Positions 26,342 through 34,492 of a stretch of DNA of 64,000 nucleotides are shown piece after piece; positions within the stretch are counted from its first letter, which is position 1; each line of letters starts with the position of its first letter. The stretch is from Phytophthora colocasiae (Eukaryota > Oomycota > Peronosporomycetes > Peronosporales > Peronosporaceae), in the NCBI GenBank assembly GCA_018806915.1, contig JAGKQI010000062.1:434001-498000 (forward strand). Direction: 5' to 3'. The position numbers and the translations under genes were made by a program. Under the pieces are notes generated by a model that was given only the letters and a program-made list of their open reading frames with translations, was not told the origin of the DNA and made no database searches.

Positions 26342-26705
26342 GTTAAAATTTAAAACACTTCAAACCCTTCGCCACATTCGCCGTACAATACATGCAATTC
26401 GCCACTGCCCGTGCCATGACTCTCCTAACGCAACGTGCATACACCTTCCTTCTATACTGCTGCTGCGCGTCTTCCGCTGACACGCAGCCTCCTATTGTGA
26501 TTGTGCATGCGATCTGCTTTTCCAAACGGACGGCGTCTAGGCTGATAGTGAGTGATCCGGTGGTTGCACTATGGTGAGAGCTTACCACGTGTCTTCCACA
26601 GAGTGGCAACAGAAACAGCAATAGCAATGGTGGTAGCTCGTACCGTAGCCGCGTTGGTCGCCCGAAAGAGCCTGTATACAGCCAAATGGCAAAAAGACAA
26701 GAAGA

Positions 26706-26776
26706 TATCGGAGGAGGATCGAACCCTCGATCTTGAGCGTGTTAAGCTCACGTCCTAACCACTAGACGACACCGAC
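26706..26776 (-). tRNA. tRNA-Val(AAC), copy V26, two-base T-arm deletion
   Basis: GGGG run reduced to GG; T5 terminator. Confidence 0.66.
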
Positions 26777-27310
26777 ACTCGAAAGACCTGAAACCACGCC
26801 ACATACACATCATACCAAAACCACGCCACGTTCGACTACTCCAAACAAACGCTCTATCTTTCTCTCACTCTCCGACCACCTACCGCCGCCTACCATCACA
26901 TGGCAGACGTAACCGCTCGCTCTTACTTTTCGCGTGGACATGCACTCTAGCTAACGTTCGTTCAGGGAAGGGTGGATGCATTCACGCCACTGCTCTAACC
27001 AGATGAACGTATCGTGTTGAATCGTGGCAGATTCTACTTGTGCCAAACAGACAACTAAAGTTCACACATATATATGCATTATCGACTCACAGTCATAGAG
27101 AAGGACTCGACAGCTCGCGAACAAAGTTCGCACGGGTGTGGGATCGGGATCAAACGGCGCGCATAAGGTCGCATTACCGGGGACTACCGGCGCAGCTGCG
27201 CGTCCCAACAGTCTCCATCAATCCGATGGTACTGTCGGCCAACTGCGAGAGGCTTTGGCTGCAGCGCCTAGGTGCGCCAGAGTGCGCCAGAGTGCGAGGC
27301 AAAATGGGTC

Positions 27311-27391
27311 CGACAGCTGTGAGATTTGAACTCACGCGGGTTACCCCAATAGATTTCTAGTCTATCGCCTTAACCACTCGGCCAAGCTGTC
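27311..27391 (-). tRNA. tRNA-Ser(AGA), copy S26
   Basis: Same sequence as copy S1. Confidence 0.93.
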
Positions 27392-27754
27392 GTTAAAATT
27401 TAAAACACTTCAAACCCTTCGCCACATTCGCCGTACAATACATGCAATTCGCCACTGCCCGTGCCATGACTCTCCTAACGCAACGTGCATACACCTTCCT
27501 TCTATACTGCTGCTGCGCGTCTTCCGCTGACACGCAGCCTCCTATTGTGATTGTGCATGCGATCTGCTTTTCCAAACGGACGGCGTCTAGGCTGATAGTG
27601 AGTGATCCGGTGGTTGCACTATGGTGAGAGCTTACCACGTGTCTTCCACAGAGTGGCAACAGAAACAGCAATAGCAATGGTGGTAGCTCGTACCGTAGCC
27701 GCGTTGGTCGCCCGAAAGAGCCTGTATACAGCCAAATGGCAAAAGACAAGAAGA

Positions 27755-27826
27755 TATCGGAGGAGGGATCGAACCCTCGATCTTGAGCGTGTTAAGCTCA
27801 CGTCCTAACCACTAGACGACACCGAC
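27755..27826 (-). tRNA. tRNA-Val(AAC), copy V27, one-base T-arm deletion
   Basis: GGGG run reduced to GGG; terminator T4. Confidence 0.68.
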
Positions 27827-28360
27827 ACTCGAAAGACCTGAAACCACGCCACATACACATCATACCAAAACCACGCCACGTTCGACTACTCCAAACAAAC
27901 GCTCTATCTTTCTCTCACTCTCCGACCACCTACCGCCGCCTACCATCACATGGCAGACGTAACCGCTCGCTCTTACTTTTCGCGTGGACATGCACTCTAG
28001 CTAACGTTCGTTCAGGGAAGGGTGGATGCATTCACGCCACTGCTCTAACCAGATGAACGTATCGTGTTGAATCGTGGCAGATTCTACTTGTGCCAAACAG
28101 ACAACTAAAGTTCACACATATATGCATTATCGACTCACAGTCATAGAGAAGGACTCGACAGCTCGCGAACAAAGTTCGCACGGGTGTGTGGGATCGGGAT
28201 CAAACGGCGCGCATAAGGTCGCATTACCGGGGACTACCGGCGCAGCTGCGCGTCCCAACAGTCTCCATCAATCCGATGGTACTGTCGGCCAACTGCGAGA
28301 GGCTTTGGCTGCAGCGCCTAGGTGCGCCAGAGTGCGCCAGAGTGCGAGGCAAAATGGGTC

Positions 28361-28441
28361 CGACAGCTGTGAGATTTGAACTCACGCGGGTTACCCCAAT
28401 AGATTTCTAGTCTATCGCCTTAACCACTCGGCCAAGCTGTC
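28361..28441 (-). tRNA. tRNA-Ser(AGA), copy S27
   Basis: Same sequence as copy S1. Confidence 0.93.
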
Positions 28442-28805
28442 GTTAAAATTTAAAACACTTCAAACCCTTCGCCACATTCGCCGTACAATACATGCAATTC
28501 GCCACTGCCCGTGCCATGACTCTCCTAACGCAACGTGCATACACCTTCCTTCTATACTGCTGCTGCGCGTCTTCCGCTGACACGCAGCCTCCTATTGTGA
28601 TTGTGCATGCGATCTGCTTTTCCAAACGGACGGCGTCTAGGCTGATAGTGAGTGATCCGGTGGTTGCACTATGGTGAGAGCTTACCACGTGTCTTCCACA
28701 GAGTGGCAACAGAAACAGCAATAGCAATGGTGGTAGCTCGTACCGTAGCCGCGTTGGTCGCCCGAAAGAGCCTGTATACAGCCAAATGGCAAAAAGACAA
28801 GAAGA

Positions 28806-28878
28806 TATCGGAGGAGGGGATCGAACCCTCGATCTTGAGCGTGTTAAGCTCACGTCCTAACCACTAGACGACACCGAC
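28806..28878 (-). tRNA. tRNA-Val(AAC), copy V28, intact
   Basis: Full 73-nt form with T5 terminator. Confidence 0.92.
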
Positions 28879-29412
28879 ACTCGAAAGACCTGAAACCACG
28901 CCACATACACATCATACCAAAACCACGCCACGTTCGACTACTCCAAACAAACGCTCTATCTTTCTCTCACTCTCCGACCACCTACCGCCGCCTACCATCA
29001 CATGGCAGACGTAACCGCTCGCTCTTACTTTTCGCGTGGACATGCACTCTAGCTAACGTTCGTTCAGGGAAGGGTGGATGCATTCACGCCACTGCTCTAA
29101 CCAGATGAACGTATCGTGTTGAATCGTGGCAGATTCTACTTGTGCCAAACAGACAACTAAAGTTCACACATATATATGCATTATCGACTCACAGTCATAG
29201 AGAAGGACTCGACAGCTCGCGAACAAAGTTCGCACGGGTGTGGGATCGGGATCAAACGGCGCGCATAAGGTCGCATTACCGGGGACTACCGGCGCAGCTG
29301 CGCGTCCCAACAGTCTCCATCAATCCGATGGTACTGTCGGCCAACTGCGAGAGGCTTTGGCTGCAGCGCCTAGGTGCGCCAGAGTGCGCCAGAGTGCGAG
29401 GCAAAATGGGTC

Positions 29413-29493
29413 CGACAGCTGTGAGATTTGAACTCACGCGGGTTACCCCAATAGATTTCTAGTCTATCGCCTTAACCACTCGGCCAAGCTGTC
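29413..29493 (-). tRNA. tRNA-Ser(AGA), copy S28
   Basis: Same sequence as copy S1. Confidence 0.93.
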
Positions 29494-29856
29494 GTTAAAA
29501 TTTAAAACACTTCAAACCCTTCGCCACATTCGCCGTACAATACATGCAATTCGCCACTGCCCGTGCCATGACTCTCCTAACGCAACGTGCATACACCTTC
29601 CTTCTATACTGCTGCTGCGCGTCTTCCGCTGACACACAGCCTCCTATTGTGATTGTGCATGCGATCTGCTTTTCCAAACGGACGGCGTCTAGGCTGATAG
29701 TGAGTGATCCGGTGGTTGCACTATGGTGAGAGCTTACCACGTGTCTTCCACAGAGTGGCAACAGAAACAGCAATAGCAATGGTGGTAGCTCGTACCGTAG
29801 CCGCGTTGGTCGCCCGAAAGAGCCTGTATACAGCCAAATGGCAAAAGACAAGAAGA

Positions 29857-29927
29857 TATCGGAGGAGGATCGAACCCTCGATCTTGAGCGTGTTAAGCTC
29901 ACGTCCTAACCACTAGACGACACCGAC
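29857..29927 (-). tRNA. tRNA-Val(AAC), copy V29, two-base T-arm deletion
   Basis: GGGG run reduced to GG; terminator T4. Last valine gene of the continuous array; the next unit is broken before its valine gene. Confidence 0.66.
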
Positions 29928-30463
29928 ACTCGAAAGACCTGAAACCACGCCACATACACATCATACCAAAACCACGCCACGTTCGACTACTCCAAACAAA
30001 CGCTCTATCTTTCTCTCACTCTCCGACCACCTACCGCCGCCTACCATCACATGGCAGACGTAACCGCTCGCTCTTACTTTTCGCGTGGACATGCACTCTA
30101 GCTAACGTTCGTTCAGGGAAGGGTGGATGCATTCACGCCACTGCTCTAACCAGATGAACGTATCGTGTTGAATCGTGGCAGATTCTACTTGTGCCAAACA
30201 GACAACTAAAGTTCACACATATATATGCATTATCGACTCACAGTCATAGAGAAGGACTCGACAGCTCGCGAACAAAGTTCGCACGGGTGTGTGGGATCGG
30301 GATCAAACGGCGCGCATAAGGTCGCATTACCGGGGACTACCGGCGCAGCTGCGCGTCCCAACAGTCTCCATCAATCCGATGGTACTGTCGGCCAACTGCG
30401 AGAGGCTTTGGCTGCAGCGCCTAGGTGCACCAGAGTGCGCCAGAGTGCGAGGCAAAATGGGTC

Positions 30464-30544
30464 CGACAGCTGTGAGATTTGAACTCACGCGGGTTACCCC
30501 AATAGATTTCTAGTCTATCGCCTTAACCACTCGGCCAAGCTGTC
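30464..30544 (-). tRNA. tRNA-Ser(AGA), copy S29 (last of the array)
   Basis: Same sequence as copy S1. The flanks carry SNPs not seen elsewhere (GTGCACC for GTGCGCC on the 3' side, TTTAGAAC for TTTAAAAC on the 5' side), as expected for an array-edge unit that escapes homogenisation. Confidence 0.93.
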
Positions 30545-30869
30545 GTTAAAATTTAGAACACTTCAAACCCTTCGCCACATTCGCCGTACAATACATGCAA
30601 TTCGCCACTGCCCGTGCCATGACTCTCCTAACGCAACGTGCATACACCTTCCTTCTATACTGCTGCTGCGCGTCTTCCGCTGACACGCAGCCTCCTATTG
30701 TGATTGTGCATGCGATCTGCTTTTCCAAACGGACGGCGTCTAGGCTGATAGTGAGTGATCCGGTGGTTGCACTATGGTGAGAGCTTACCACGTGTCTTCC
30801 ACAGAGTGGCAACAGAAACAGCAATAGCAATGGTGGTAGCTCGTACCGTAGCCTAAGGGTACTTTTTTC

Positions 30870-30998
30870 GTCGTCCTAGATTGTACTTTAATCGTCCTTT
30901 ATTCTACTTTAGTCGTCCTTCATTGTACTGTCGTCCTTCATTGTACTGTCGTCCCTGATTGTACTGTCGTCCCTGATTGTACTATCGTCCTGCATTGT
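30870..30998 (+). repeat. Left block of ~18 bp tandem repeats
   Basis: Seven near-tandem units of a motif close to GTCGTCCYTSATTGTACT (18-21 bp spacing) begin 17 bp after the array stops. Three units of the same motif in the same orientation lie at 36396-36460, upstream of the Crypton recombinase gene. Short clustered repeats near element ends are often binding sites for the element's own proteins; that role is inferred. Confidence 0.8.
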
Positions 30999-31088
30999 AT
31001 GATTGCAAACACACCCTCACCAATAAAAAATCAATTTTCTGATATGCATTTTATGTATTTGGGACCCTCCCTCCGTACCTACAACTGT

Positions 31089-32333
31089 CTAGGCTTCGTC
31101 ACCGGGATTGTAGGCGTCGTCCGAGTCCGAGGAACTATCGAAATCGCTCTGGTGGTACTCATCGGCGCTGTTTTCTTCCTGCGATGATTCCTGATCTTCC
31201 GTATAGTCGAATGCGTTGTCGTCATTGTCTCCATGTCCAGCTTGATCGTCCTCAGCATCGGATTCGTCGGAAACGAACTCCGAAGGGATGGGAAAGGGAT
31301 ACTTGCACACGGGGCACTTCATATCCCTGCTCCTGTGATTACCCAAGAATCGTGCGTTGTACTGCGCCAAACAGTCGTAGTCGAAGATATGGCAGCACTG
31401 CGGACCCTCCAGCATCGTTCCAGTGATGACGCACTTGCAGACCATGCACGTCGGTGGAGCATCCACATGCCTGACAACCAAAACCTCGTCATCTTCAACG
31501 TCAAGTTGAATTGGAGCTCGGCAGTTGCTGCACCGTGCGTCAATCGCGATTTGCCCCTTCTCGCACTCCCGGTGGTACGGTTGGCGGCAAGTCTCACGCT
31601 CACACACCCAAATCTTGCCGTCGAGAGAGGAGAGACAGATGTTGCAGTCTACCACACCGTCTCTCCCTTGCACATTTTCTGCAGCACTTTCAACTCTGTC
31701 TTGTCCATATTGCTCTTGGTTATCGCCTTGGGCTTGATCCTCCTGACTTTCCAGAGGCGGAGCGTCCAAATCCATATCATTCCACTCGAAATCAGAAATT
31801 TCAAGCAGGTCGTGAACATCTTCGCGTCGTACATCAGTTGACGTGTCGTCAGTAACGCCTTCTTGCGCATCCGCGTCGTAAAGTAGGTCATCCAACTGAT
31901 TACGCAGCGGTTCTGCCAAACCAGATGACTCTTCGAGATCCTGACTGTTGGCCGCAAGGGATGGGGCAGGAGCGTTCGGAGAGTCTTCCGTCGTGTCATC
32001 CGGAGCATCATCAGTGGCTTGATCGCGGCGTTGTTGACGCCTCTGCCGGTGCCACGCTGCGTCCCTCTGGCGCCTAGCATCAGCAATCTGATTTCGGTGC
32101 GCGATACGGTCATCCAGTGGACGACACCGGGAGCCTCGCTGGTGGCGCACGAGATGGTGGCGATTTCCTCTCACCCACTGCCAGCATATCTCACACAGCT
32201 GACATGGCTGAGATGGAATGCCTCGACAGGATCGTCGCTGATGCACACGAAGGTGATCGGATCGAGCGAAGTCGTGGAGACACGTCTCGCAGACGTATTT
32301 CGGGGAGTCCGGTAGAAGCTCTGATATATCCAT
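31089..32333 (-). CDS. C2H2 / double RING-finger protein, probably mobile-element encoded
   Basis: A single uninterrupted ORF of 414 aa. The N-terminus has two C2H2/C2HC-like fingers: C15-x2-C18 with H27/H31 and C36, then C47-x2-C50 with H59/H64 and C70. A basic R/Q-rich stretch follows (about 78-105), then an acidic linker. Two RING-type cysteine/histidine clusters lie at about 230-271 (CNIC start, C/H-rich core, CSNC) and 296-343 (CMVC start, CPVC end). The last 70 residues are very acidic (D/E/S-rich). Known RING proteins act as E3 ubiquitin ligases and C2H2 fingers bind nucleic acid, so a DNA-bound ligase or regulator is plausible. The gene sits between the repeat block at 30870-30998 and a Copia remnant, with no host gene beside it. 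It may be cargo of a Crypton-like element, or a domesticated host gene. I do not recognise the exact family. Confidence 0.75.
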   Translation of the reverse strand: MDISELLPDSPKYVCETCLHDFARSDHLRVHQRRSCRGIPSQPCQLCEICWQWVRGNRHHLVRHQRGSRCRPLDDRIAHRNQIADARRQRDAAWHRQRRQQRRDQATDDAPDDTTEDSPNAPAPSLAANSQDLEESSGLAEPLRNQLDDLLYDADAQEGVTDDTSTDVRREDVHDLLEISDFEWNDMDLDAPPLESQEDQAQGDNQEQYGQDRVESAAENVQGRDGVVDCNICLSSLDGKIWVCERETCRQPYHRECEKGQIAIDARCSNCRAPIQLDVEDDEVLVVRHVDAPPTCMVCKCVITGTMLEGPQCCHIFDYDCLAQYNARFLGNHRSRDMKCPVCKYPFPIPSEFVSDESDAEDDQAGHGDNDDNAFDYTEDQESSQEENSADEYHQSDFDSSSDSDDAYNPGDEA

Positions 32334-33239
32334 ACTAAAATCAAAATAAATTTAGGTTTTATCAAATTGGACCAAATTACAAATGTGTACACCGACGTCG
32401 TCGCACGTGCGCTTGAAGGTTGTCGCACCGGGAGATCTACTTCGCGGGAGATTCGATAGTGAAACCATGTTTTTGCGGGCTGCGCGCAGGTGGTGGATTC
32501 CACTGGTGCGATATGTATCCATAAAGCCAGCATAAAAAGAGCATAACCCTTCCCCTAAATCTGTCTTCCCCTACCACTTCAATATAAAAGCGTTGGAGAC
32601 AAAGTCACCTACCCCTACCTATAATCGCACACGCTCAACGAAGTCCTACTTCTCCCTTGGGAACAATTTAGTCTGCAAGCCCTGACTGTAGGCGGGCACG
32701 CAAGCAGAGACGTACAGACAAGAGGTTGCGTGCGAACTTACCCGCCGGCTGACGAACGAAGGCAACCACAACGCACGATGCATGAATACATTGAGGGCCA
32801 TGGAGCCATACATGTGAGCTTGAAGTTGGAGAAGGGTCGACACATGCTTAACCCTGTAGGTCATGGGACAAGGAGACTAGAACTAGGAGCTAGTAATCTC
32901 TCCAGCTAAAGCTAAACTCAGTTGTCAATTTACTACCAGCAAACCAAGTAGCCTTTAACCACACGTGACACTGGCAAGTAGCTCAAAACGTAACTTGCCT
33001 TACAGCACTTCATACCCCCCCCCCCGCTCCCTCCAACACAGTTGAAACGTGGATCTCTGCCGTTAGCAGAGGTGCTGTGCTGGGCGAAGCGGTGCACAGT
33101 GTTGAAGTAGCTACTGGGCCGAAGATTCTGGAAGAACAAAGCGTCCCTTCGCCTCAAGGAGGCTCTGCATATCTAGTAGTAGGAAAGACGACAGAAGCAC
33201 AGTCTTAGATTGGAGCCCATGTCTGGTTCTGCGGTGATT
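32334..33239. other. 906 bp stretch with no gene recognised
   Basis: AT-rich upstream flank of the RING-finger gene, followed by low-similarity sequence with a run of eleven C at about 33016. Probably decayed retroelement sequence, since it lies directly downstream (minus strand) of the gag remnant, but no domain can be named. Confidence 0.5.
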
Positions 33240-33652
33240 CGTACATTTCCATGTGAGCCTGTCACATCGCAGTCCCATTCGGCTTCCGCATCACACGATT
33301 CGCTAAGTTCAACGATAGCGACCCGAGTACCATACCTTTGATCGTTCCCTGTTTCTTCGTCCACTCAGCTTGCTCGTCGTCCGATCGAGTAGCCGCAGCA
33401 GAACTGGAGCTTCCATCTCTAAGTGAGTCATCGACCGCAGCAGCAGCTGCAGGAGTCCAAGTACCGGTTAGTAGCCGTAGGCGCCGTCACTGTGCCATCC
33501 GCAATGCCTTCTAAGCCAAATCTCTCGAACTGACTTATCATCACTGACTTGTAGAAACCTCAATGCTCGCCGTTCCACTGCACAGGTAATTCTTTGGCGT
33601 TCACCTCTACTTCGACCGGAGGTCTTCCAGTAGATCCTATCGTTCCCGCCAT
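33240..33652 (-). pseudogene. Copia-type gag N-terminus, degenerate
   Basis: Starts with an ATG at 33650-33652, about 55 bp after the primer-binding site. The reading frame gives a gag-like N-terminus: a QWNGEH...FYKSVMISQFERFGLE block, then a short gap to a D/E-rich part and a LANRVM block, a pattern typical of Copia-family gag. There is an in-frame TGA after EH, where related proteins usually have an aromatic residue, and at least one frameshift near 33450. No protease, integrase or reverse transcriptase follows. Read as a dead 5' fragment of an LTR retrotransposon. Confidence 0.55.
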
Positions 33653-33709
33653 CCTCGCCTACGTGCTTAACAGCAAGGATCAATCTAATTTCGTTTGGGC
33701 TCATAACCC

Positions 33710-34120
33710 TGTTAAAAATGATACTGCAGCACGAGGCGAATATGCAACGACAACGTGTTGGGTGAAAGTTCACCAACAACGCCAACTTATTCATAAGTTG
33801 TGGCACACACGTGCACGCAAAGATGACGACAGTACACCTGGGATAGTTGTACGAGTTTCGTGACCGCTTGGAGACCCTGAAGTACGTTGTTCACCGACGG
33901 AAGATGCGATGTTGAATATTCAACCTAGGCACGCGAAGTATCACAGTTGACGAACGTGATAACGTTGAAGCTAGAAGCACTTATGTAGGTGACTTGATTT
34001 GGTAGCTGCGTCGTTGTCGAAAGAGGAGGGCTTGTGGGTCTCGGTCGGTCGTGCAACCGCCTGTGCTTAGCCAAAATGGTGGAGCAGATGTTCGAGCTCG
34101 AAAAGCTGGAAATACAAACA
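33710..34120 (-). repeat. 5' LTR of the Copia-like remnant
   Basis: On the minus strand the segment starts TGTTTG, exactly where array sequence ends (34121), and finishes AACA. The next bases, GGGTTATGAGCCC (33697-33709), look like a tRNA primer-binding site. Length about 411 bp. A short palindrome TTGAATATTCAA lies inside. No second LTR is visible, so the boundaries rest on the array breakpoint, the TG...CA ends and the primer-binding site. Confidence 0.55.
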
Positions 34121-34489
34121 CGATACGTTCATCTGGTTAGAGCAGTGGCGTGAATGCATCCACCCTTCCCTGAACGAACGTTAGCTAGAGTGCATGTCCA
34201 CGCGAAAAGTAAGAGCGAGCGGTTACGTCTGCCATGTGATGTTAGGCGGCGGTAGGTGGTCGGAGAGTGAGAGAAAGATAGAGCGTTTGTTTGGAGTAGT
34301 CGAACGTGGCATGGTTTTGGTATGATGTGTATGTGGCGTGGTTTCAGGTCTTTCGAGTGTCGGTGTCGTCTAGTGGTTAGGACGTGAGCTTAACACGCTC
34401 AAGATCGAGGGTTCGATCCCCTCCTCCGATATCTTCTTGTCTTTTTGCCATTTGGCTGTATACAGGCTCTTTCGGGCGACCAACGCGGG
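34121..34489 (+). repeat. Inverted fragment of the tRNA array unit
   Basis: This 369 bp segment is the reverse complement of the array unit from CGTATCG in the long spacer to CCGCGTTGG just past the valine gene. It differs from the array consensus at two bases outside the tRNA (34242 and 34311). One edge abuts the Copia LTR and the other the Crypton 3' end. Its Crypton-side edge is the same unit position at which the main array stops at 30853. Confidence 0.95.
34359..34431 (+). tRNA. tRNA-Val(AAC), isolated inverted copy, intact
   Basis: Same 73-nt sequence as the intact array copies, including full T-stem and TTCGATC loop, with a T5 terminator at about 34441. It is the only valine gene on the plus strand. 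Because it is intact, it supports the full-length form as ancestral. Confidence 0.92.
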
Positions 34490-34492
34490 TTA

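Larger units (their letters stand above)
1..30853 (-). repeat. Tandem array of ~1.05 kb tRNA-Ser/tRNA-Val units
   Basis: About 29.3 head-to-tail units with periods of 1047-1054 bp (mostly 1050-1052). Each unit holds, on the minus strand, tRNA-Ser(AGA), a 362-364 bp spacer, tRNA-Val(AAC) and a 536-538 bp spacer. The array is cut by the window start inside a tRNA-Ser and ends at 30853, just after GTACCGTAGCC, where unrelated sequence begins. Units are almost identical. Differences are a few SNPs, a TA/TG microsatellite after CTAAAGTTCACA, a TG deletion in GGGTGTGTGGG, and indels in a purine-rich tract next to tRNA-Val. Near identity over 30 kb implies recent amplification or strong homogenisation. 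No other gene is recognised in the spacers. They contain a direct repeat of GCGCCAGAGT and an AT-rich stretch (TTAAAATTTAAAAC) just 5' of the serine gene. Confidence 0.97.

Noticed and set aside
55..30830. ORFs of 60-136 codons repeated in every array unit on both strands
   Set aside because: They persist only because the units are near-identical. They overlap tRNA genes or spacers, change length with indels, and resemble no known protein.
1..30853. Array as a CRISPR, rDNA, 5S or spliced-leader repeat
   Set aside because: The unit is 1 kb without a repeat/spacer pattern. I recognise no rRNA, 5S or spliced-leader sequence in the spacers, only the two tRNAs.
33468..33806. 112-codon minus-strand ORF as a gene
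   Set aside because: It crosses the LTR edge and primer-binding site; the gag-like reading is in another frame of the same strand.
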